From NCBI GenBank assembly GCA_021521415.1, contig JAIQDT010000229.1, forward strand, positions 2,046,001 to 2,110,000: a stretch of DNA of 64,000 nt, written 5' to 3'. Position 1 is the first letter of the stretch. Every line of letters begins with the position of its first letter. The translations under genes and the position numbers were made by a program. The notes beneath the pieces were generated by a model. That model did no database searches and was not told where the DNA came from. It saw only the letters and a program-made list of their open reading frames with translations. Of this stretch, positions 20,887 to 31,493 are shown piece by piece. Origin of the DNA: Bidens hawaiensis. Taxonomy: Eukaryota > Streptophyta > Magnoliopsida > Asterales > Asteraceae.

Positions 20887-23800
20887 GAGCAGCTATGAAG
20901 GAATATCATCAAACATTGGTATGTTGATAGTGGCTGTTCCAGGCACATGACAGGAGACATTTCCCAGCTACACGACATTCAAATTTTTAATGGTGGGTAT
21001 GTGTCTTTTGCGGGTGGAGAAAAAGGGAAGATCACGCAGAAGGGTACTGTTAGTAACGGTGTTCTAAAATTCGAAAATGTTAATTTTGTTCCAAAGCTGA
21101 AGCACAGTTTGTTAAGCATGTCACAAATCTGTGATAAAGGGTTTTCAACTCATTTTACTAAGAAAGAGTGCTTGATCTTGAAACCTGGTATCATTATACT
21201 TAAAGACTGGATTCTTGTTCGATCACAAAGAAAAGATAATGCTTGATCGACATGAACAAAAATGTTCCTGATGAAATAACCTGTTTGTTTTCAAAAGTGT
21301 CTGAACATAATGCCATGATTTGGCATCGTCTTCTTGGTCATGCTAATATGAAAAATCTGAATCGTCTTGCTAAAAATGGTTTGGTACGTGGATTACCCGT
21401 TAAAGATTTTGTTACTATTGAAAAATGCGTGGCTTGTGCTTTGGGTAAGCATCATCGAAAAACTCATAAGAAAAAACTGATTAATACCATTTCATCAGTT
21501 TTTCAACTATTGCATATGGATCTTTTTGGTCCAGTTCATGTTTTGAGTCTTTCTTGTAGCTCTTATTGTCTCGTTATTACAAATGACTACTCACATTTTA
21601 CTTGAGTGTTTTTCTTGTCAAATAAGAGTGAAACTGCAGAATTGATCAAGCGATTTGTTGTGCTTATGGAGAATCAACTGAATCTGAAGCTGAAGGGCAT
21701 TCGGTGTGACAATGGTACGGAATTCAAGAATGCATCATTGAATTATTTTTGCTCAGAAAGGGGTGTGCTCAGATAATACAGTTCAGCTCGGACACCACAG
21801 CAGAATGGTGTGGCTGAAAGGAGAAATAGGACTCTTATCGAGGCGGCAAGGACCATGTTGTGTGATTCTAAACTGCCATTATTCTTCTGGGCAGAAGCTA
21901 TTAATATGACGTGCTATGTTCAGAATCGGGTGATAATCAACAAGTCTCAAATGAAAACTCCATATGAGATTGTCTATGGTCATAAGCCTACTGTTGCACA
22001 CTTCAGAGCCTTTGGTTGTCCATGTACTCTACTGAATCTCGAGTCTACTCTGAAGTTTGGGGCCAAAGCTGATGATTGTTATTTTGTTGGGTATGCTGGT
22101 CACACTGCCTACTGAGTCTACAATAAGTCAACTAAATAGATTCTAGAATCCTATGATGTTTGTTGGTTGGAAGAAAATGAGACTGATGCTCATGTTGGTC
22201 CGGACTGGTTATTCGATTATAGTGAACTCTTAAAACTGTTCAATGTGTTTCCGGTCATCAACACAGAAACTTCAGGTGGTGCTACAACAGATACTGAGAA
22301 AGAAGACCCACATGTTGTATCTCACATTTCTCCTCTTTTGGATGATGATGTCACAGAACCACTTGATGACAATCCACCCGGGTCCGTTAGTCAGCCGAAG
22401 GAAGTTACGGAAACTGTGCATTCTCCAAACTCTTCAGAAAGTGCCTCAATAGTTGAGGGGGAGAGTCCTATTCGTCAAATCTTCTGGAGCACCTTGTTTC
22501 CCGATATCATTCCAAATGAATACGTTGCCAGCACTTCGTACTCACACAGTACGACGGCTTCTGGATTGAAGAATCCCCTCACTGAAGTTGATGAGAATTT
22601 ATCAAACTTATCTCCTGTAGGAGATGTTCCCGAACAGCCGATTCCGACAAGAACTCAACGAAATCATCCTATTGAGAATGTTATCGGCCCTCTTGAAGCA
22701 GGTGTGTCCACTAGAAGTCAGACAAGACACATAAACAGTTGTTTGTTTTCTTGCTTCATCTCTCAGATTAAGCTGAAGTCGGTGGAAATGGCTCTTCTAG
22801 AACAAAGTTGGGTAGATGCCATGCACGAAGAGTTGAATCAATTCGATAAACTGAAAGTGTGGAGGTTAGTTGAACTGCCAGAGGGAAAGAATGCACTAGA
22901 TACGAGATGGGTTTTCCGAAACAAGCAAGATGACGTGGGAGTTATTGTTAGAAACAAGGCACGGTTAGTCGTTCGCCGGTTTTCGTCAGGTCGAAGGGTT
23001 AGACTACGCTGAAGTCTATACTCCCGTAGCTAGACTCGAAGCCATTCGGATTTTTCTGGCTTATGCCTCATTCATGGGTTTTACAGTCTATCAGATGGAT
23101 GTTAAAACGACGTTTTTGTATGGCGAAGTTAAAGAAGAGATTTATGTGGACCAACCACCGGGGTTTGTGGACTCTAAGAATCCTAATCATGTATACAAAT
23201 TGGATAAAGCATTGTACGGTCTTCACCAAGCTCCTCGGGCGTGGTATGCTACGTTGACGGCACATCTTCTAGGTCATGGCTATACAAGGGGGACCATTGA
23301 TCAAACTCTGTTCCTTAAAAACGTCGGGAAAGATTTGATTCTGGTTCAGATTTATGTGGATGATATTATCTTCGAGTCTACCCGTGCTGAGCTGTGTTCA
23401 GAATTTGAAGTGGTTATGAAGAAGAGATTTGAGATGAGCTCGTTGGGAGAGATGACAACATTTCTAGGATTGCAGGTTCGTCAGAGCTCGACGAGAATTT
23501 TTCTGCATCAAGGAAAGTACGTTGAAGATATGCTTGCAAAATTTGAATTTCAAGATTCCAAGAGTGCAGCCACTCCAATGGTAGAACGGCCTCTTCTGGC
23601 ATCTGATCTTGAAGGGAGTCCCGTAGATCAAACGTACTATCGATCGATGATTGGGTCTCTGATGTATCTCACCGCCAGTCGTCCCGACATCATGTTTGCA
23701 GTCTGTCAATGTGCTCGTTTCCAGGCTAATCCTAAACTTTCTCATCTAATTGCTGTTAAACGCATTTTTAGATATCTGAAGGGACAACTGAAGTTAGGTC

Positions 23801-24300
23801 TTTGGTATCCCAAAAACTTAGACTTTGATCTTTATGCTTTTGCTGATAGTAATTATGTTGGAGATGACATTGACAGGAAATCCACATCTGCCGGCTGCCA
23901 GTTTCTAGGAGATCGTCTCATTTCATGGCAGTGCAAGAAACAACAAACGGTGTCTACTTTGACTACCGAGGCGGAGTATGTTGCTGCGCCAGCTTGCTGT
24001 TCACATGTTATCTGGATGCAACATCAATTGCTGGATTATGGTATGGAATATCTTAACATTCACATTTTTTGTGATAATGATGCTGCTACTGCAATTGTTA
24101 AAAATCCCGTTCAGCACTCCAAAACCAAGCACATTGATATCAAAGTCCATTTTATTCGTGACTGTTACGACCGGAAACTAATTCATCTTGAATAGGTCCA
24201 CATTGATAATAATGTGGCGGACCTATTTACAAAACAGGTCGGAATAGCCAGATTTAATGTGCTTGTGGGATTTCTTAAGATGTTGCGTTTTGATGACTGA
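20887..24300 (+). pseudogene. pol: copia pol of element A (protease, integrase, RT, RNase H), broken
   Basis: Protease WYVDSGCSRHMTGD begins at 20917. GAG-pre-integrase zinc finger WHRLLGH...CVACALGKHH is near 21318-21455. The integrase core shows CDNGTEF and [14 protein letters not shown] starts near 22780 and has YVDDIIF at about 23355. RNase H (AFADSNYVGD, STLTTEAEY) runs to about 24195, and the tail ends at 24298-24300. Breaks: a stop after the protease (about 21244), a stop in integrase (21603), stops near 21775 and 22114, a frameshift near 22990 and a stop at 24193. Dead, but every domain is recognisable. Confidence 0.85.
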
Positions 24301-24396
24301 GTATTTTTGAGGTTTAAATTGTGTACATAAATTTTTTCTTCGTGTCATAATTTCTGTACAAATTTAGGGGGAGAGAAATAAATTAAAAAAATATAC

Positions 24397-24403
<7 letters not shown>

Positions 24404-24428
<25 letters not shown>

Positions 24429-24429
24429 T
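24404..24429. repeat. (GT)n microsatellite in element A
   Basis: A 26-base GT run just after pol, in the post-pol non-coding region (24301-25390), which otherwise shows no gene. Confidence 0.9.
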
Positions 24430-25390
24430 CTAATTATTATAAAAAAAATTAAAAAAATAAAAATTTTGATCTTTTGCTTAAAATCATGCCGGCCACTCAA
24501 GTTCAACAGACATATTTCATATGTTTGGTCCTGTCATCAATTTTTGACTCACGGGATAGCCATTAAACTTAGGACTGAAAGTGACCGGGGCGACTGAACA
24601 TACATAAAAATTAATTTTGGTTTAACTATCGCTTTGAATTCTCTCACTGAAAGTTATGTCGGCCGCCTAAAGTTTGAAGGACACATTTTATTATGTGTTT
24701 GGTCCTATCGTCTACCTGTAGACACATAGGATAGCCATTCACCTGAAAACTAAAGGTAACTGGAGTGATTGAGTTTAAATCGTCTTCGGGGTTATCATCT
24801 GGGAAGTTATATTATTATTCAGCTAAAAGCTTTTTAGAAGCTTAAAATATTTTCAAATGAAAATTGATCCAACCTTTGAGAAATGATAGATAAATTGGTT
24901 TTGTGTGCCTAACGTGTGAAGTTATTAGGCTAAAAAGGCTTTTGATTAGTCATTGATGTGTATGGTAGCTTTCCATGATAATTAAAAGTTTGAAGTGATA
25001 TAAACTAAATCTGCTAAACTTATTGTGGAGAGTCACAATAATACTTAAAATGAATCAGTGTGAAAGTATCTTAATCAATATGATTTCATGTTCGGATCTT
25101 TTCATAAAAAGGTGTTATTTGTTTTAAAGTAGCTGAAATTTGATTCCAATCTATGTTGATTTTCTAAAGACTGGATAGGTAAATTTTGTTTAGTTTTATT
25201 TTAATCTTATTATTTTTTTAATTTTACTTTATTTTTACCTCATGTTTACTCGTGTGAAACAAATGTCTTAAGAAATCAATTTTTCATGAATTGAGGTTAT
25301 TTCTCAAAATGAGTGGGCCAGTTCTTTGGTCCAACGAGTGTCTTAGTTTTCGGCCTGATCAAGTTGGCCCAAAAAGATTCACTGAGATGT

Positions 25391-25506
25391 GTTCTCGGTT
25401 CAAGATAACTGTTCTCGGGTTATACGTGATCTCGGTCTATACGTGTTCTCGGTCTATATGTGTTCTCGGCTCAGATGTGTTCTCGGCTCAGATGGAGTCG
25501 TCTCGG
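25391..25506 (+). repeat. Second GTTCTCGG array, after pol in element A
   Basis: Seven copies, five exact GTTCTCGG and two variants, start at 25391, 25411, 25428, 25445, 25462, 25479 and 25499. Intervals are 20, 17, 17, 17, 17 and 20. A lone GTTTTCGG lies upstream at 25346. This is the leader motif again, now between pol and the place where B and C carry ORF3. Confidence 0.9.
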
Positions 25507-25700
25507 AAGTTTAAAAGGTACTCATAATTTATTACTCTTGAAATGTGCATCTTCCAATATCTTCCAAAATCTTCCTACATCATAACCATCTAATCTCTCT
25601 CACCTACTCGACGCCATCAATCTCTTCTTGTCTCCTTATATTTTCAAGCAGATTCTTAAAAAGGTAAAGGAAATCTAACTTAAATGTTTCTATGATCAGT

Positions 25701-25966
25701 ATGGATGAAGGATTTACGGTGATGATTGATCGGAATATTAGATACAATCAGTTCATGAGGTTGGTAAGCTCACTTGATTTCTCTTGAAGTTACTAAATGT
25801 TGTTTTAGTCATTATTTTGCAGTTACAGGTTTGGTCATCAATGGTGATTGGTGATATGGGGATGACGATGAATAGTATTCTCAGGTTTTCGGTGTGGACT
25901 CACCAGATTCTCTTGATCAACCAAAGAGATCTTCGGCTTAAGGACACTGTGAAGCATTCTCGGTAA
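25701..25966 (+). pseudogene. Possible ORF3 start remnant of element A
   Basis: ATG at 25701 follows one base after an acceptor-like 'ctatgatcag'. It reads MDEGFTVMIDRNIRYNQFMRL, then a donor (GTAAGC, 25764). A branch-like 'ttactaaat' and a T-rich acceptor (TTTTGCAG, ending 25822) would give a 59-bp intron. The spliced frame continues to a stop at 25964-25966. I see no convincing match to ORF3 of B or C, so this may be its decayed first exons or unrelated sequence. Confidence 0.3.
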
Positions 25967-26279
25967 AACCGTGACCGAGGACTTATTGGTTCTACCAAAG
26001 ATACTTCGTGTTTGACTTTTTTGAGTCAATCAAGCCTAATACTTGCTGCTATTCATGATGACAAACATCATGTTCATTTACTTCATATGGGTAGTAGCAT
26101 GACCTGTGCTGGATTACTAGCTAGGTTTTAAATAATGGCCCTAAATAAGACACTAAACTTCCGAGTGTTTATTTAGAAGCCACAGTATATACACCGAAAG
26201 GCCTAAATGAAGGTATGGATGCACGTTGATCGTCTACCGCTGAAGCAATTATGATCAAGCAATAAACCAAGGGGGAGAA

Positions 26280-26664
26280 TGTTGGGCTATATTTTGTGGT
26301 TTATGCTTGTACTCTGGGCTTAGTTTGGGTGTATTATGTAAACCGAGATCCTTATGGTTCTCGGTGGGCTTTGGGCTTTTGTTGGGCTAGTATGTTGGCT
26401 ACCTCATATATAGATATCTTTGTATAGGGTTTTTGTGTGGGCGTTTGGTAGAGAGAGATTAGTCGTTCACTGTGTTGTTGGTAGAACGAGTATTGTAAGC
26501 AAGTGCGTAAGCACCCGACGTTTATAATAACGTGTGTTTTGAAGCATCCCATCGTGTGTTTTACGTGTTCTTGCTTATAGTCTTGAATCATCTTGTGTTA
26601 GGATTCCGCACTAACATCAAGATACTTGATATCACATTGTAGTGATCCAGATTCGGGACTTACA
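26280..26664 (+). repeat. 3' LTR of element A
   Basis: 385 bp, preceded by the polypurine tract AGGGGGAGAA. Contains the perfect 7-bp inverted pair ACCGAGA/TCTCGGT near 26342-26366. Followed by target duplication atatg at 26665-26669. Confidence 0.9.
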
Positions 26665-26669
26665 ATATG

Positions 26670-28148
26670 ATTATCGTTAACTTTAAAAAAGAAATTGAAA
26701 AAATGTCCCTTGAATATGGTTTTTTTGCACTGTAAATGGAAAATGATAGTATAATTGGAAATTGGTTTTTCAAACTACTAATAATAAGAGATAAAATAAA
26801 AAGAAAGCGTACTAAGCTTGGGATGTGTCGGTAGGCCCAACTAGTCTTGAAAGGTTTCTCAGTGCATATTCTTAATAAACCTAGTTAAATCTTAGATTTT
26901 GTGGGGTTTCATCCTAAGGGGGACAAACTGAAATTCGATAAGGCATAGAAAGTATTAAAATAAGCTGATTACCCTAAGGTGGTGAGAATTGAATGCACTT
27001 TAAAATTAGCATGCCACTCTGTTTTATGAAAATAAATAAAGAGTGGTGGCGCCACGCAAACGTCCAATTTTATACGAGCTTTATAATTTAGTTATATATT
27101 TTTAGGTAAAAGATGCCTAAGTGCAAAAAAAGAAAAAAAAATAAATAAGAGATAAAATAAAAAGAAAGCGTACTAAGCTTGGGATGTGTCGGTAGGCTCA
27201 ACTAGTCTAGAAAGGTTTCTCAGTGCATATTTTTAATAAACCTAATTAAGTCTTAGATTTTGTGGGTTCTCATCCTAGGGGGGCAGTGAAGCTGAAATTC
27301 GATAAGGCATAGAGAGTATTACCATAAGCTGATTACCCTAAGGTGGTGATTATTGAACGCACTTTAAAATTAGCACGACACTCTGTTTTATGAAAATAAA
27401 TAAAGAGTAGTGACGCCCCGCAAATGTCCAATTTTATACGAGCTTTAGAATTTAGTTATATATTTTTAGGTAAAAGATGCCTAAGTGCAAAAAAAGAAAA
27501 AACAAATATATAAAAAAGAAAAGAAAAAGTGAAAAAGTTATGTAATGAAAAATGCCAAAGAAGCATTCTCAAAAATAGAAAAAGAGGCCAAAGTGCACAT
27601 ACTAGATGAGACTGAGAGTTTACGTGTTACTAAGGGGATGGCGACTCTGAGGATACACTATTGGGGCTCGAAAGTTTCTAGTCAATAAATATTTTTTTAG
27701 GGAATATATTGTACAAAGTCTAATAATATTTAGGAAATGCTCATACGACCTCATTTGACCTATCTTCCATAATTCCATCTAAGTGCATTTTCTTCTTACC
27801 ATTAAAGGGTTATTATCTTACGGTGATATGTTGAACCAGTTTGCTTCAACTCGATTATTTTTAATTTTCTTTACTATGCTTGAGATGGGGTAGGTGGATC
27901 TAAACTCCAAAGGTGTGAGACCCATAGGTTTTTGATATCACATGAACTTAAATGCTGAATGTGCGTGGGGCTTGATAGGCTAGTGGCTGGGCTTAAGTGG
28001 ACAACAATATCGGCAATCGCGGTTTTTACGTTTATTTGAGCTTTAAGATAACCTAATATGTTTTTAAGATCAATTTTTCCGATTATGATTCCATTGCAAC
28101 AATATTTTTTTTTCATGGACGAAAAAAGGTTTAAGTGTGAGGATATTT
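26670..28148 (+). repeat. 3' internal part of element E with a 360-bp tandem duplication
   Basis: Two tandem copies start at 26789 and 27149 ('agataaaataaaaagaaagcg') and are about 360 bp each, roughly 93-95% alike by eye, running to about 27508. From 27880 to 28148 the sequence ('caatatcggcaatcg', 'gattccattg', 'gacgaaaaaaggtttaagtgtg') matches 43330-43562, so another related element end is in the window. No intact gene. Confidence 0.65.
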
Positions 28149-29903
28149 GACGTGGTCTAAATTATTCATATTTTATATAATATTTCCTCCACCTTTTATT
28201 TGTGTTTGAGTTGGTTTTTAATAAATATTATTCCTTAGTGGATCACATTAAGATTTTAAGGGGTTTAAAAGTCAACGAGCTAAAATAGAGTATTCTTACT
28301 AAACTTGAAACCAATAGATGAATACTCAAATAGATTTTTTATATCACCATTTTTATTATTAGTAGTATTAATATAGTTATTAATTATTAAACTTTTAAAG
28401 CTAGTTAGTATTAACTTAATGAAATTCCAATTCAAACAAAAGGGGCACCACATGATTTAAAAATAAAAGTTATCTTGTTTTAACTTTATATTAATCAGTA
28501 GAGAATTTACATGTGTGACTTAATTTATGTTTTGCAGTTGAAAGTAACATGGCTACAAGAATTATCAAGTGGCTAGAAAATTAAATAAAATCGAGCTGAA
28601 TGTTTGTGGGTCGGGCCAACTAAAATACTCCATATAGAATAATGAGGGTTTGGTGATGAAAGGAAGATTCTTCACATCGACCAGGTATTTTAAGTGGTGG
28701 CGGCTGGGAATCTACTGGAACGAAAGGCAAGAAGCAAAGAAAGAAGAAAAGAGATAGCAAGCCTTTGGTCCAAGCAGAGAGCGTCCGGGGTTCAACACCT
28801 ACTAAGCCAAACATCATTATTATTCGGTTTGAATTTATCGTTTTCATCATGAACTCATTATTTGAACTTATTTATTTTGATTTGTTCTTGAGTATGTTTG
28901 TTGGCTAAACCCCTAAACCACCTAGGTTTATGATGAACTTTTTTTGATATTGGATTTTAGTTTGGACTTTGCTTTTGTTATGGCTTATGATTAAGTAAGA
29001 GGTTTCTTGTTATTTATTCGATGCATATGTGTGCTTAGGATTGTTTGACGAGTTTTATTGTTTCACAGTTTCCTTGGTGATTGTCTGTCATATGATAGGA
29101 TTCCGTTAGGTCATCTACTATGTGTTTTTGACTATTTTATGGTTGATTTGCAATAAAACCATAGGAACAATATTAATAAATCAAATAGACCTAAGTGTGC
29201 TGCTAATCTAAATACCTGTAAGGTGATAGATTATTGATAAGTCTTGGTTGATTAAAATTGCTAGATTTAGTTCTTCGTAAGGAGTCCGTCTAGGTTTGAT
29301 TTTTCAGCTTTGTTTATCTAGTCGAGTGAACACTTTAAACTACCTTTGATTTCTGCGCTATAAGGTAGGATTTCTTATAGAGGTACTTGTCATAAAATAA
29401 ATTAGCGACCGTAAGCAAGACTAATTAAACTGGTGTTTTTAAGAACTTAATAAGTATCCATAGGTGTCTTCTTGAGAAGGTTCAGGGGTCATGTTTGGGT
29501 TTTCTTTTAAGCGTCTATTTTACGATCCCAGTTTCATAACATGCATTTTCCAACTATTTGACAATTGATACATTAGGTATTCTAGCCTAGGTGGTTTCTT
29601 GTAATCATTTGAATTAAGTCTAGGTTTTAAGTCGTCTTTAAGTTTTAGTGATTAATTTAATATTAGTTTTTAGTAAAAACCCCCAGTAATATAAATAAAT
29701 AGTAGTGTATGCAGTTGAGTCTAATTTAGCTTGTTTACGTAGTTTAAAGAGTCTCGTGGGTTCGATATACGGACTTACTTAGATGTACTATAGTCGACCG
29801 GTTCACTTGCCGGTTAGTAGTTTTAGTTAAGAGTCTATAATTTATTACTTAGTGTCTAGATTAGCGTTTATTTAGTTAATAAATCAATGACTATTTTAGC
29901 ACA
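28149..29903 (+). repeat. 3' LTR of element E
   Basis: Probably starts TGACGTGG right after 'aagtgtgaggatatt' and ends ...TTTTAGCACA at 29903, matching the truncated LTR before the tRNA-Asp site. About 1.75 kb. The start is inferred from the usual TG and the preceding motif. No gene inside; a small minus frame at 28620-28850 is not supported. Confidence 0.55.
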
Positions 29904-31007
29904 TTAGAAGTCTAATATAGTCTTCATATCATATAAATATAAAATTTGTAAAGTTTTTTTATTACTGGTTATTATGTCGTGTCGTGTTATCATGTCATCC
30001 GCAATTTAATTAGACCAGATTTTTAAGTCCTAATGAGCGTATGTTTACGGCTAACAATGTTATAAACGGGTTAGGGTCATACTCAAGCCTTTTGTTAGAT
30101 TTGATGACCAAAATAAGTTTGGTTGTTGACTTTATTGAACTTTTAATTGCTTGATTTTGGTGGGAAACATCTTCGGGTTTTATTTGTTTGGCTAAGCCTG
30201 TGTAAGGACTGGGATGAAAGGTCGGGCCATACTCAAGACTTTTGTTAGATTCGATCACCAAAAGAAAATTTAAAATATGAACAGACTATTGAATGATGCT
30301 TGACTAGGCTTAACGTTAGAGTATGCGAGATGGCTTATGATATAATCATAAATAAAAATGCTTCTAGTTTAAGTGGGTAACGCTTCATAGGTGTATGGTT
30401 TTATAACCTTAAATCCTGTATTGATTGGATGCTCAAGGGTTCAAAGGCCATGGCTATGGGTCTTTATGCGGTATATCATCTTGGTATTCATATCTCCTAA
30501 GTGGATTTATGAATATTAAATGAGCTTAAGAGCAAACCGGCAGCTTATCTGCCAAATGTAAGTCATTAAACATGATCCTTGCGTGCTTTTAAAGTACAAA
30601 TATTACTGACTTGATAATCCATGCTGTTAGTCATATGGGGTCCCCTTGCTTGCGTCCTATTACCATTATGAAACGGACCAAAAGGGACACGCTATATGTA
30701 ACCCCTATAGATGAATTCGTGCATATTCACCTATGGAGATGGTCTTTGGGGTGTTACTTGATAACGGGAGTATGCCATGTAGTGGGGACTATTTGTTAGA
30801 TAGTTATCTAGTTGCACCTTAACTGTATCTAATGACTATTTTGGTAGACTTTGATGCTTAAGCTTAGGTTGGACAATAATATCCTTGATTGTTTTAGCTA
30901 TTACATATGGGATTAATATTGTACACTTGGTTGTGCATAGTTTTGATAATCTAATTAAGGTATAAGTCAATTTGGGGTGGTCTGGCTCGGTAAAACCATA
31001 ATGAAGC
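29904..31007. other. Unassigned DNA before element B
   Basis: No gene recognised. A short phrase ('catactcaagccttttgttagattt') recurs diverged at about 30078 and 30229. Once B is removed this joins 43319 onward, so it may be internal sequence of the same decayed gypsy-like element. Confidence 0.35.
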
Positions 31008-31012
31008 ATGGT

Positions 31013-31422
31013 TGTAGGTTCCTAGCCGGATCTACACGAGATATCGCGTTCTACGTAGGTGCGGAATCCCTACGTAAGACGTTACGAGTATAGAAAACAC
31101 GATACGATAATCAAACACACGTTGTATTTCAACCGTTAACACGTGATACAATGATCACTAATACAGACTCTCTCTGACTCGAATACACGAAAACTGAAAT
31201 ACTGAATGAATTGTTATATGAAACTTAAGCCGTAACCTAAGTTTATATAATCACGACAACTTCGCCTGGCATGTTCAGGCGAAGTTGTCACTAACTTCGC
31301 TTGTCTAACAAGTTCGCCCATATCAGCGAACTTGTTAGCAACTTCGCTTTACATACAAACACAAATCTAACTAACACGATTACAGACACTCGACACTGAA
31401 CTACTGACATCATGCACCAACA
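31013..31422 (-). repeat. 3' LTR of element B, with palindromes beside the TATA box
   Basis: In element sense the TATA box is the complement of 31242-31249 (TATATAAA). Five bases upstream of it lies a perfect 14-bp inverted repeat with a 7-base loop (31255-31268/31276-31289, core GGCGAAGTT). Beyond that is a perfect 13-bp inverted repeat with an 8-base loop (31305-31317/31326-31338, core GCGAACTT). The 5' LTR has the same sequence. Confidence 0.92.
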
Positions 31423-31493
31423 AACTCCCCCTTGGCAGTAGCTTCATCTCTTTAGCTTCAAACACGTGTCTAGTAATCTTCAATCCTGTATCT

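Larger units (their letters stand above)
16982..26664 (+). mobile_element. Element A: Sirevirus-like Ty1/copia retrotransposon, complete but coding-dead
   Basis: Both LTRs are 385 bp (16982-17366, 26280-26664) and the element is flanked by a perfect 5-bp duplication, atatg (16977-16981 and 26665-26669). Order: LTR, primer site, motif-rich leader, gag with two zinc knuckles, protease, integrase, RT, RNase H, long post-pol region, polypurine tract (agggggagaa, 26270-26279), LTR. Sirevirus-like by RT motif (YVDDIIF...[19 protein letters not shown]), size and extended 3' region. The LTRs differ at about 12 positions by eye (about 3%). It lies inside element E, so it is younger than E. Confidence 0.9.
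14750..29903 (+). mobile_element. Element E: defective gypsy-type element with tRNA-Asp primer site, hosting copia element A
   Basis: Both ends carry the same about 180-bp LTR end ('aaagagtctcgtgggttcgata...' to '...ttttagcaca'): at 14750-14926 next to a tRNA-Asp primer site, and at about 29730-29903. The left LTR is cut off at its outer side. Inside are gag-like remnants, a 'ttgcattgaggacaatgcaaa...aagtgtgggg' phrase (16914-16949) common in the 3' internal part of Athila-like elements, and then, after inserted copia A, a tandem duplication and the 3' internal end. I found no pol, so it is non-autonomous. Athila-like assignment is an inference from the primer site and end motifs. Confidence 0.6.

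Noticed and set aside
28620..28850. Small minus-strand frame (MMKTINSNRIIMM...) with one hydrophobic stretch
   Set aside because: Lies inside the E LTR, short, with no supporting context.
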